Source of the DNA: Isoetes taiwanensis
Taxonomy: Eukaryota > Streptophyta > Lycopodiopsida > Isoetales > Isoetaceae
Assembly (NCBI GenBank): GCA_021234155.1
Contig: JAJEKV010000020.1
Location: forward strand, 10,656,346 to 10,720,345
DNA: 64,000 bases
Direction of reading: 5' to 3'
Part shown: in pieces, positions 23,521-34,450 of the stretch
How the letters are laid out: the number at the start of each line of letters is the position of its first letter
Numbering within the stretch: the stretch's first letter is position 1
Translations under genes and position numbers: made by a program
The notes under the pieces: generated by a model
What the model was told of the DNA's origin: nothing
The model's input: only the letters and a program-made list of their open reading frames with translations
Databases searched by the model: none

Positions 23521-23950
23521 GTATAAAAGCTTACAGTATATTTGTGGCCTTTCCGAAACATCCATCAAGCCGGAACATCATAATTATGGGGTTCTCCAAC
23601 CACCACATAACCTGCATCCAAGAGATGCAGTATCTAGATAGTCTATTTCTGTACATCAGAAATGAGAGACAGAATATTGTTAGTCCCAAATAAAAGATCT
23701 CATATGAACTTCAATATCATAGATATTGAAATCATTCTCAAATCCATCACCCCATCTATGTGAAGTTAGAAAGATGAACCAGAGAATCAACCAAATAGAG
23801 TGGAGCTGTGTTAGTTAGAAGACTCTAACTAATGGAAGTCACATTTTCTTCTTATTCACATATTTACATCTAGACTTACACCATATATGCATATAAATAC
23901 AAAAATATAGTTCCGTTCAAGATGTAAACGTTTCCCACATACATATCCAT
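23521..23950. other. Non-coding spacer
   Basis: AT-rich, no recognisable gene or repeat. Confidence 0.4.
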
Positions 23951-23952
23951 CA

Positions 23953-25179
23953 AGGAAGGAAGGAAGGAAGGAAGGAAGGAATGAAGGAAGAAATTTTTAA
24001 CGTCCGCAGAACCCAATCGGGTTATGGGACCCAATACAAAAGAGAGGGCAAAAGCCCAGACTGAAACTCGAGGACCAAGCCCCGTGACCAAACCAAGAAG
24101 GCCGAAGCCAAAATCAAACGTGGGGACTAGCCCCAGTACAGAGAACTCGGGGGACTATGCCCCGTAGCAAATCACAATGTTAGAATAAAACAAAACAAAA
24201 GGGCATAAGCCCAAGCAGATCTCGGAGTCAAATCAGCTACACAGACACTGCCTATGGATCAAGTGGCCAGTGATCCCGAATGACAGCCTGGCCGCCTCTA
24301 GCCTCTATACACAGCCCACTTTCGGTGCAAACGAGCCTCGCGGACTTGACATAATTCATCCTTCCGTCGGCAGAGCTGTACTGGGGTAAGGTCTTCCTGG
24401 ACGGAGAAGGAGGTCCCTTGCAAGTGATTGCCATGGCGGAGGATGTGCAGCCTGGATAAAGCATCCCCGAAACTAACCTTGCTGCTCCAACTTGACGAGC
24501 CGAGAGAATGCCATCTGCCTTTACGTGCATCACCTCTGCAAAGAAACGGGTCACCTCAGCTGCCCCAGGAGTGTCGCTTGCTTCCTCCAAACCCACAATG
24601 CGTAGGTTCAGGGCTAACGGGTGCGCTGTGGCCTGGTCAGGCTTCGAAAGCGGGACCTGTGCAGTGGGCAAACAACCCTCGGATGATAGTGTGGTATCAT
24701 CGGCCTGGGACGTAGCATCCACATGCTCAGACGCTAACCCTGTGGGAGGTACGGGTGTAGCACTGCCGTGCTGCACTGAATCAGCTCTTGCCGACTGTAT
24801 CAGCATCTCTAGAAGCTGGACCCAGCTTCCCAAGGGCAACTGAGCCGATGTTCCTGTGAGTGTGACTGTCGATTGGATCGTGCAGATCCCGACCAACAAA
24901 TCTGGAGGCAATCGTGCGGATCCCGACCAACAAATCTGGAGGCAAACAATGGATCAGAGCATCAATCCTGGTCAAGGCTGCACCCAAAGATGCATCTGGA
25001 GCGGATTGCATGTCTGGGGGTGTGTCTGGGTCTGCCAGTATAGGGCGCTGAGGCCCAAATGATGGGGCTGCCTGAAGATATAGCACAATCGCGGGGTCAT
25101 AGGGCCTATTCAAGACCGGCTCTGGCAGCCTAACGAGGTTCTTTTCTTTACGGGTCTCCATGGCCATGCGCTTGATCTG
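23953..25179 (-). mobile_element. LINE derivative, ORF1 plus 3' end, interrupted by an LTR element
   Basis: Read leftward. ORF1 starts at ATG 29,351-29,349 (MAR), is interrupted by an LTR retrotransposon, and resumes at 25,179 (QIKRMAMETRKEKNLVRLPE). It continues to a stop at 24,252. The core ALNLRIVGLEEASDTPGAAE resembles the RRM-like part of LINE ORF1 proteins, which bind element RNA. A 34-bp tandem duplication (24,878-24,911 / 24,912-24,945) shifts the frame; without it the two frames line up, giving about 300 codons. No endonuclease or RT follows: the 3' UTR begins at once and ends in (TTCC)n at 23,953-23,985. The same tail closes the GC-rich LINE at 35.88 kb. Confidence 0.7.
24878..24945. 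repeat. 34-bp tandem duplication in LINE ORF1
   Basis: TCGTGC(A/G)GATCCCGACCAAC...GGAGGCAA occurs twice back to back with one mismatch. 34 is not a multiple of three, so the duplication alone explains the frameshift. Confidence 0.93.
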
Positions 25180-25184
25180 ACGAG

Positions 25185-25799
25185 TGTTTGCCGGGTTTTC
25201 CCCACACTCCAGCAAACGTCAAAAGGAAAAAGGAAAGATATGGAAAGAAGATGGGCAAACTGAATTTCAAGGCAAATGGGTAGAAATCAAGAAGGAAAGG
25301 TGAGTAAAGATATGGATATGAAGGGGGCAAAATTGCAAAACGTGAATGGAATGGAGCAAGTAAAAATTGAAAGCAAATGTAGAAAGAATGGTGCACCACA
25401 CTTTATTTCAAATAAGGAAGATGGAAATACAAATGAAGCCCTTCAAGAGAGCGCTACTCATGTCCTCAACATGGGGAAAGAGGCCTCACACTCCTCATTT
25501 CCTCCATGTGATTCCGTGAGCCAAAGAGGAGGAGAGCAAGTCTCCTCAAGATATTTATAATTTTTTTAACAAATCTTGGCCATCCATGTGTCATCATCTT
25601 GACACTCTCTTTTTACACTCATTAATCCCTTCTTTTTGTCCTCTTCTTCTTTTTAACCAATTTTGTTTTTTTCAACAACTTAATATGGGCCCTTGGATTC
25701 TAACAACTAGCACAAATGAATCTTTGATCTTTTCCCCCTTCTTCAATGGTTTTACTTCTTTTTCTTCATGTTGACCGGGTGCCAAAAACCCGGTCAACA
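25185..25799 (-). repeat. 3' LTR (left copy)
   Basis: 615 bp. Its end has a small inverted repeat, GTTGACCGGG/CCCGGTCAAC (about 25,770-25,798). Compared with the right copy it has a 12-14 bp insertion near 25,714 and a handful of substitutions and 1-nt indels, so the insertion is fairly recent. Confidence 0.92.
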
Positions 25800-28713
25800 T
25801 CTCGCCCAAACAAAAAAAATGTGGCCGGTCCCCTCGGCCCTTAGATGTAGCACATACAATTCAATAACAATTAATGTAAATAACAAGGACGCTCCTTCCG
25901 GGGACACACCCACATCGCCCGGTGGGGCTACTCTTTGGCCCTGACTCCACGTGTGGGTAACCCATTAACCATCATTCAAAAAAATTGAGAATATGTCTTA
26001 ATTTTGGTACTTTTTTCCGTCCGCGTTTTTTTTGTTTTTTATTCCCCGTCCGCCATTTTTTTTGTTTTTTCTCTCCATCCGCCTTTTTGTTTTCGCTTTC
26101 AATTTTCAATTTTCAGATTCCCGCCTGTCCGTTTTTCCCCCCTTTTTTTTAGTCTCCTATTCTTTTGCTCCTCTCCTTATTTTTTCCCTCCTCTAAATTC
26201 CCCCGTCCCTTTTCTTTTACTCCCTCCTCGCTTTTAGTTGCTCCGCCTTCCGTTTTTTATTTTGTGTTTCTTCGTTTCTCAACAAAGAGGTCCACGCCTC
26301 TTTTATCATATCGGTAGGTTTTTCCACAAAGCTTTCCACATCGAGCTTTTTTCACATGGTTTTCCATCGAGCTTTTCCACATCGAACGTAATGTGGAGCG
26401 CTTGGAGCCGCGGATGGAACACCGGTGGATGAAGCACGGAGCACGGCCCAGACGCAACAATACAATACTCTGTTATCTCTTCGATAATTGCTAGGTATAT
26501 CTCATCTGTTATCTCTTCTAGATATTACTCTGTTATTGCTAGGTAGACTCGGCAGGATGGTAATAGTCCAGATTGCTGGAGAGAAGCCCTTGTAATTTTG
26601 ACTTGATTCACAGTTGCTTGCTGCAATACAAATTACGATGTTGAATCAGCCCAAAATGCTTAAAATACAATTATTGAAGGGGCTTTGGGGTTGGGCATGA
26701 TCTAATCAAATCCGACCTACTTTGAAGTGTTATATTGCTAATTTCAAGATCAAAGCAGAAATTTGCTCAATTTAAATGATGTTGCAGGATTAAAATTTTC
26801 TCAATTTCGTGATGTTGCAGGGTTTTGTGAAGAGCCACATAGTTGAAATCGCTACCGCGGCGATTTGAGGGAGTCACCGACTGAAAAAAAAAAAAAAAAA
26901 TAAAAAAAATAAAAAAAAAAAAAAAAAGTGAAAATGCCGTGGCGCCGATTTGAGGTTAGCCTATTCCTTATTTTTTGTCATTTTGGACATTTTATGACAT
27001 TTGAGAGTGATTGTCCTATTAAATCGCCGGTAGCGATTTTGTATTTACTTTTTCCATAAAAAGTTGTTCTTTAACTGCTTTTGTAGGATGTTTTTGTTAT
27101 TATTTTCTCTCTAAACCGGTTTTTTTTAACTATTTTGTAGGACATTTTAAGTATTTTGGGCAGGATAAAATCGCATCGAGCATTATAAAGACTCTTCCGC
27201 TTGTAAAATCGTCTGTTTTGACGATTTTGTAGGACATAAATTTTATTGTTTGTATAAATATTTGAGTTGAATCTGCATAAAGGCGCGATTTTCATTTCGA
27301 AAATAAGGACTTTCTTGCAGTTAGTTATTCAAATATACTTGTTATTTTACTCTACAAATTTCGCGGTTGCGGATAATTGTGTTTAAAATATGCAATTTTT
27401 TAGGTTTTTATGTTGTCAAAACATAAAATTTTTAGGTTAAATTCCATCATATTTTACAAGTTTCATCAAATTCAACACATGGTTATATAGCTAAAATGGC
27501 CTATAATAAGCCTATTCGGCGCGATTTTGGACCAGACATAATCCCAATTTAATTGAATGATGGTTCATTCTTGATAGGGCATAGAAACATTATAAGATGT
27601 GCAAAATATGGACCTTAGGAAGGGCTTAAAATCAATAGGGCAATGGTCATAAAAATATTGGAGGAGAGTAACAGAGTTGCGCCCAAACAAAAATGTGCAT
27701 CAGGATATATGGATGAGCTATAAGGGCTAAGGATATCGATATAACGGCCCAGAAATTAAAGACAATGGTCGAATTTCAAAAAAAAAGCGGTGTTTGGAAG
27801 ATAGAATAAGAATTATTCTAGGGTAAAAATAGGGCCACGAAGTTTTTGGAGCTCGCAGGCTATGGCGATGACACAGATCGGGCAACATACAGGGTTTTCG
27901 GCTGTTTGGATGCAGTCCAGAGGAGATTTCGGACTCAACAGCAAAAGAAGGAAATCGCAGCGAAGGTTAAGCTCAATGTTTGTGGAAACTATGACATTCT
28001 TGCTTCTTTTCTCCTTCTTTCCCATTTCGTCCCTTCTTTTTCTTACGGAGTTCAGAACAGAGGCGACAAAGATTCGCCGGAAGAAATGGCAAATATTTGA
28101 CTTCGCTATGGCAAAATCCTTCATTTCTCCCCACCCTTTTTTTCCCACAGTCTATGGCCAGCCGAGAGATGGAATAACATATCTCGAGCACCGGATGGAA
28201 CAAGAACAAGCATTTCAACTTTTAAGAGCTAGCGAAGGTAAGGTTCGTGGACAGAAATGGAGTAGAAGTTTTCTACGGTCATGGCGTAAAAGAAAACAAG
28301 AGCAAAATTACAGCAGAAACAAGGCATGAGCAGAAGTCTTCATTCTTCAAAAGCAGAGATGGAACGGTCTCAACGAAAAGGCAAAGACATAAGGAAAGCT
28401 TTAAGAAAATGGCAAACGAAAAGCTTGAAATGTTGGACCAGAAGAAAGGGCCCCGTGACCGGGGCAAGAAATCTCAAAATAGAATGGTACTATGCTTCTT
28501 GTCTTCTTTATCGCACTCAAGTATTCTGCCGCAAACGAAACCAATGGGATCCGTTTCACGAGAAGAAAGAAACGAAATTGCTCAATTCTTTTTTCGAAAA
28601 GAAACTCTGATATTAGAACACCTTCTTCCAACTTCCAAGAGCCAAACACCATCATAGGATTATAAAACCAGCCCAAGCTTTTTTGGGGAACAGATCTGGT
28701 GCAGGCAAAAACC

Positions 28714-28733
28714 AGATCTCGGTAGGACCTCCA
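28714..28733 (-). other. Primer-binding site (tRNA-Gln-like)
   Basis: The minus strand reads TGGAGGTCCTACCGAGATCT starting 3 nt from the LTR. TGG is the usual start of a PBS (complement of tRNA CCA). The plus-strand sequence ending GGTAGGACCTCCA resembles the acceptor end of plant tRNA-Gln. Confidence 0.75.
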
Positions 28734-28736
28734 TTC

Positions 28737-29342
28737 TGTTTGCCGGGTTTTCCCCACACTCCAGCAAACGTCAAAAGGAAAAAGGAAAGATATGGAAAGA
28801 AGATGGGCAAACTGAATTTCAAGGCAAATGGGTAGAAATCAAGAAGGAAAGGTGAGTAAAGATATGGATATGAAGGGGGCAAAATTGCAAAACGTGAATG
28901 GAATGGAGCAAGTAAAAATTGAAAGCAAATGTAGAAAGAATGGTGCACCATACTCTATTTCAAATAAGGAAGATGGAAATACAAATGAAGCCCTTCAAGA
29001 GAGCGCTACTCATGTCCTCAACATGGGGAAAGAGGCCTCACACTCCTCATTTCCTCCATGTGATTCCGTGAGCCAAAGAGGAGGAGAGCAAGTCTCCTCA
29101 AGATATTTATAATTTTTTTAACAAATCTTGGCCATCCATGTGTCATCATCTTGACACTCTCTTTTTACACCTCATTAATCCCTTCTTTTTTGTCCTCTTC
29201 TTCTTTTTAACCAATTTTGTTTTTTTCTCAACAACTTAATATGGGCCCTTGGATTCTAACAACTAGCGATCTTTTTCCCCCTTCTTCAATGGTTTTACTT
29301 CTTTTTCTTCATGTTGACCGGGTGCCAAAAACCCGGTCAACA
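28737..29342 (-). repeat. 5' LTR (right copy)
   Basis: 606 bp, same ends as the left copy (TG...CA on the plus strand), followed directly by the ACGAG target copy. Confidence 0.92.
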
Positions 29343-29990
29343 ACGAGCCATTCAGAGCGACAAGAGGATGGGCGAGCAGAACTGCTTATAAGAAAAGAAG
29401 GGAGCTCCAAACCTGGTGTGAAGCTCCACCGGATTCAAGGTAGGTTGTGAGTGACAAAGGGGGTCAGAGGTGATCAAGAAATCAAAACTGTAGGATACTA
29501 GACACCAAGTTAGCGCAGGCATCAAAAGCAGAAGCAAAGTAAGGGACTCTGGCGAACTGTCGTGATCTGCTTGTGTCGTGTTTCCCTGAAGCCGAGGCCA
29601 GAATCCGCTGCTACTGTCAATTCCAAAGCCAAAAGGGGCCGCCTAGTTTTGTTGTACTGGGCCAAAAACCCCGGCCTCTAGAGCCGTGCTTGAAGAAGAA
29701 CCGGGCAGGTGTAACACATCCGTCAACCAGGCTTTAAACCGACACCAAACTAAACAAAAGGTAACCCTGGTATGGTCGAATCTGGATTTGGATAGAACCA
29801 CGACTTCTGGAAACTAGCCTACTCGCATGAGCTTGAACAGACCCGGCTGTTGATGCTGTTGATGCTGGTGATGCCAGGCTATGGCATAACCGTGTTTGTT
29901 GCTTGATGATTGCCCCTGCAGCCTCACATGAGCTTGATCGGGCCTGGGCGCTCAGGCGGTAGGGCAAGTAAAACCCAAGCCACAACACGA
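29343..29990 (-). mobile_element. 5' portion of the minus-strand LINE (leader and first three codons)
   Basis: The start codon and codons 2-3 of LINE ORF1 (29,351-29,343) abut the LTR element. Sequence to about 29,990 is moderately GC-rich, non-coding and probably the LINE 5' UTR; its outer end was not located. Confidence 0.5.
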
Positions 29991-30302
29991 GGTAACCTTT
30001 ATTTGGTTGGAATTATGATCACATATAGCAAAATAGATGTATAAAGATTATTTCACAATAAGTATTTTTCAGTCTAGTCAATTTCAAGATGTAAGAAATC
30101 AGATAGCAATCTTAAGAATGTATAAAGTTTTCCATTTGATTTTCAAGTAGTAATCAGTACAAAATATAGAGTATAAAGGACGAGAGTATACTTGCCATCT
30201 TGTATAAAACACATTTGTATACATATCTTATCGGTATCACTGTCAAAATGCAGCTTGTTACAGATCCAGCTATTCCAATTCCAAGTCAACGCCAACTCTA
30301 AC

Positions 30303-30600
30303 AGCAAAATGGAGACAATTAGAGGAGAGAACCCGTACCTGCAGCCAATCATGCAAACGTTAGCAATAATCCCAGTAACGATGCCAAAAGGTACATTGGG
30401 TCTCTCAGTTTATCACTGATCACCAATTGTATCCTTTTGCCCTGAGGTGACATTAACAATAAAGGAAACTGGAATATTAATATTATAAACATTATAACGT
30501 TCACAATTGATCTCAAGCATAACCAATAGATGAGAACTAATTTCTTAGTCCCAAATCTAGCTGGTTATTTTGATCTCAAAATTATGATTTCAGCATATAA
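30303..30600. repeat. Dispersed repeat, copy 2 (partner at 21,297)
   Basis: Direct copy of the 21.3-kb block; CTGCAG|GTACGG again lies on the minus strand. Downstream on the minus strand there is a GATGGCAAG|GTATAC donor-like site (about 30,192), again suggesting a decayed exon. Nothing else seen at 30,000-30,300. Confidence 0.7.
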
Positions 30601-32370
30601 ATCCATATACAACACCAAAATATTTTTGTTAGTTCACTTTAGAAAAATATTTCATCATCTATTACAATGTAAAACCCCCAAACCCCCAAAAGGTGCTCTG
30701 CCCGCCTTTCTGAGTCCCCAAATTGGATTCTAAGCACCCTTTAGGCAACCAGAGACCCCTCAAACTTTGGAACCCCAGCCAGAGACCCCTCAAACTTTGA
30801 AAGTCATGGCCATAGAAGATGGGCCAGCCTGGGAAACCCAAGGCGAGGGGCCGCCGCGCAAACGGTCCCGATCAGCCATCATGGACAGGGGAGAGTCATC
30901 CTCCATGAAGAAGGAGGCTCGGGCTAAGGCTAAGGCCCCCTCAGCGAGGCCAGCCCGGTCGGAAGGGATTGATTGCTCAGACCACATAGGAACTCACCCT
31001 CGGCGGAATTGGAGCCATGTCAAAGCGGGGAGTGGAGGCTACTGCCAGCTCGTATTGAGGCTGCACGGTGCACCACGGCTAGCATGACAATGGAGATGGA
31101 GTCCTGCGGCATCCCATGTGCTCAAAAGGCAAATGGTGGTCGAGAAGAACCGCATCACAAATCGGAGACCCGCCGCGGCGCATGTGGAAGATGGCCTTGG
31201 CCTGGCACACCGGCGGCAACAGGCCGAGGCGGGGAGGTTGCCGACATGCGGCCGCCTGGACTCGTGTTCATCACTCGACACCATGACCACGAGGAAGGGA
31301 GCGTGCAATGCAAGAGACGATGGTCCGCGGTGTGTCGGCCGGCAGAGTGGAGGCAGCCACCACCATGGCACGCGAAGCGCAGACGCTTTTGCGAACAGCG
31401 AACCTTCGCCGGGATCTTGAGTAAGATCGAACGTAAGCCCGCCCTCGGCGCCCGTCTGGCTAGAGGCTCCTGAAACACGCTCGCTACTCGGGGCACAGAG
31501 CTCCGGGGTTGCGGGCAACCATCCATAAACGAGCCGGGGTCTCCCTACCGAGGTTCATAGTCAGTGGCCGGTGCGGCGGGGAGATGGCTAGGCGGCCCGG
31601 CCACTGCGAAGAGCTGTGCTCCGCCTTCCTGCCGGGGCGAGAGCTGGCTCGAACCGCTACCCGCCACGCCTCCCACGCCCGGCCAGCCAAGCCCCGCGTG
31701 CTGGCGACCCACCACCACCACCCCCCCCAAGACAGGACCCGGTCCCAGCCCCACCTTTGACCCAGCGGGCCGAGGAACTCCGTGGCGCAGCGGAGAGCCC
31801 ACACCGGTAGTTCGAGGCATGCCGTAAAAGCAGGGGAGAATCTGCACCATCCGGGTCCGAACATTTCGATCGGATGACATTCCGGGGCAATTCACATTTC
31901 TCGAAAGGCCCGTCATGGGGCTCGGGCCCCGTCGCGTGACCGCATTGTCATATTCACGGTTGCGGATGCACAGTGCGTGATGCCATATTGCGCCCGAGCC
32001 CGGATCTTTGAAGGGGACATCCCTATACGTGGACCGGGACCTCACACCCGTGCAGCGGGAGAATGCCAGGTACGAGGAGCTTGTCGGGTCGAGGGCATTC
32101 GCCAACAGGGGGCGCCCGATTGGTTCGGCCGGGGATGCACATTTTCCGGCGACAAACTGCTTTCGCGGAACCCGCAGCCCCAACCCGCGGTATGTGGCCC
32201 CGCCGGCTTCCCATACCGGCCCCCTTCTCCTGCTCCTACTCCTCCTCCTCCCGACCCGTGCCCTCTCCGACCACATCTTTGCCTCTTCCATCTACTTCTC
32301 CTCACTCGGCCTGCTTTCCTCCTCCCCGTGACTTCAAAGTTGCATACCATCCCTCGCCGACAAATAGGAA

Positions 32371-32900
32371 TTGTGCCTCCGGGTGGTCTCATGGAATTGT
32401 CGAGGCTTCCCTTGGCGAAGGGGCGGTCCCGAACTTCAGTGGCGGCCGATATGGATCTCATCTTTCTCATGGAGACATGGGAGCATCTTTGGCACAAAGC
32501 TACGATCTGCGGGTTACCAACATTTCTTGGTCTTCAATGCACATGCAGGGACGGAGGGTCATGGTGGAGTGGCTTGCTACTCTGGGACAACCTTGGCACA
32601 TTCGGTTACCCTCCGGAAGACAAACAGGACACAACCGATACTTGTGGGTTCGTGTGCATAATACCGGTGGCAACCCTCTTTTTACGGCGCTGTTATTTCC
32701 CTCACTTGCGAGAGCACCTTCTATCGCCAGCCACCCGATCGCGGATAGGATGGACCTTTATGTCGATCTATATGATGACATCTGACAACACCGGCGATTG
32801 GGTAGGGTCGTCCTTCTTGGAGATTTCAATGCAGGGCGAGTAGAGCAGCCCATGCGACTTGACCCCCTGGCGGCGATGTCCTGCGGCTTCGCCCCTTGAA
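32371..32900 (+). pseudogene. LINE endonuclease (EEP/AP type) remnant
   Basis: Frame 32,371 reads LRVVSWNCRGF, the first conserved motif of the exonuclease-endonuclease-phosphatase fold that nicks target DNA for LINE insertion. Later motifs are spread over shifted frames: ISSFSWRHG, GVACYSG, and around 32,800 a VLLGDFNAGR-like string near GGTAGGGTCGTCCTTCTTGG. Confidence 0.65.
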
Positions 32901-33839
32901 GCGGCCTGGCCACGAGGGATCGGATGGCAGCCGGGTCACTTTCGCTTTAGACGATTGCTCCTGCTATGTGTGGTATTTTTGACTTGATAATTTGCAATGG
33001 CCTGTCCACGGTGGCCGATTCGCAAGTGCACATGCGAGGCAGGACAATCGGGGAGGCCCGGTGTGGTGGACTATCTGCTTCGTAGTTGCGCCAAGATATG
33101 CATCTCATCGATCGTTTACGGGTGGGCGCGAGCGGTCGGGGATGAGGAAGGTTGACTCGAGATCACCTTCCACTTTATTTGGACCTGGTTTGGCAAGCCG
33201 CCAGAAACCCCCACTATGCCAGCCCCTCGCCGTCCCTCGGTTGAGACTAGGCTTGGGAGGACTATCTTAGAGGTGCTCATGGGCGCCTCCCGGGAATTCT
33301 CGCGGACCTCCACACTAGAAGCGGCGTGAGCAGGACCAGTTGACCCGCTATTACGGGATCACGGCGGACCAGGTGCTGGCGGACCTCCCAGCGTGCCGCT
33401 TCGGGTCAGCAACATTCCAGCAGAACCGATGGTTTGATGCGGAGTGTAAAGAATGCAAGCGGCAGCTCCGTCACGATACGGATCCGGTGCCCTTGCGGGG
33501 CCACCACCGCGATCAGCGCCCATCCGGAAGGAGACAAAGGCGGTACTTTTCCGTGCATCGAGAGGAGATGTTGGCTGCTGGACACTCATCCTCGAACCTT
33601 TGGCGCAAAGTGCTTGAAGGCCAGCCCGACCCTACAGGGGACATCACACCCAGGCGTGGGAGCGATACTTGCGGCAGCTCTATGACCCGGCCGGGGACGC
33701 GTGCGCCCATACCCCCACGGGATGGCCCCCCATTAGTTCTCGTGGAGGAGGATGTTGAGGAGGGCCCGCGAACGGGTGGCTAATGGGAAGGCGGTGACCT
33801 CTCGATGGTATCGCGGTAGAGTTACTCAAATGGGCGGGG

Positions 33840-34450
33840 CAGCTTGTGCCGGTCCTCACTACCTTGTTCAACGAGCATTGCATGAAGGTCTCCCCCACAA
33901 TGGACCACAAGCGGGGTTGTTCCCATTCACAAGGCGGGCGACCCACCTTTGTCCCACCAATTCTGGGGCGATCATGGTCGGTTCGATTATTTGCCAAACT
34001 CTTGGCTAGCATTCTCGGCGGCAGTTGACCCACGGGCGGAGGCCGCCAATGCGGGCTCTCACACGAAGTGAGCTTTAGACCCCCGCCACTCAACGATTGA
34101 CCATATCTTTACACCGCGGGCACTCGATTGAAGACAAACCGGAATCATCGGCGGGACTTGTATTGCTGCTTTGTGGACTTCGCGAAGGCTTTTGATACGG
34201 TTCCCGGAAAAGGCATGGGCTAAACTGCGTCAATCTGGGGCTCCCCGCTGCTGTGCGAGAATGCCATATACAAAGTTGTATGAGAGTTGTTTTGGCGGGG
34301 ATGCACCGGCCAGGGGCGGCATTCACCATAGTATCGGGGGTCCGGCGGGGTTGCCCTCTCTCGCCAACACTTTTTTTGCCTCTACATTGATCGATTAGAG
34401 CCACGGCTTCTTGAGCATGGGGGATGACATCACGACTTTTTGCACGGGTC
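33840..34450 (+). pseudogene. LINE reverse transcriptase remnant
   Basis: Across several frames the order is LTTLFNEHCMK; then PFTRRATHLCPTNSGAIMVG, the usual ...KAGDP..P.NYR.I.. block; then at about 34,140-34,205 DLYCCFVDFAKAFDTVP, the RT A motif with its catalytic Asp region; then a worn GGIHHSIGG / LPS block where RQGCPLSP is expected. No single frame spans it. Confidence 0.7.

Larger units (their letters stand above)
25185..29342 (-). mobile_element. Complete non-coding LTR retrotransposon, 4,158 bp (LARD-like)
   Basis: Two direct terminal repeats (25,185-25,799 and 28,737-29,342), each TGTTTGCC...GTCAACA, are flanked by ACGAG on both sides (25,180-25,184; 29,343-29,347), a perfect 5-bp target duplication. 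Orientation is minus: 3 nt inside the right LTR, the minus strand reads TGGAGGTCCTACCGAGATCT, a primer-binding site matching the 3' end of tRNA-Gln as I remember it. Next to the left LTR is a purine tract (GGGCGAGA). The 2.9-kb interior has no gag, protease, RT or integrase that I can see. It has an A-rich tract (26,883-26,928) and minor open frames near 27.8-28.6 kb. Copying would need proteins from another element. Confidence 0.92.

Noticed and set aside
27813..28657. Overlapping frames inside the LTR element as a possible gag
   Set aside because: No gag core, zinc knuckle, protease or RT motif, and frames overlap on both strands.
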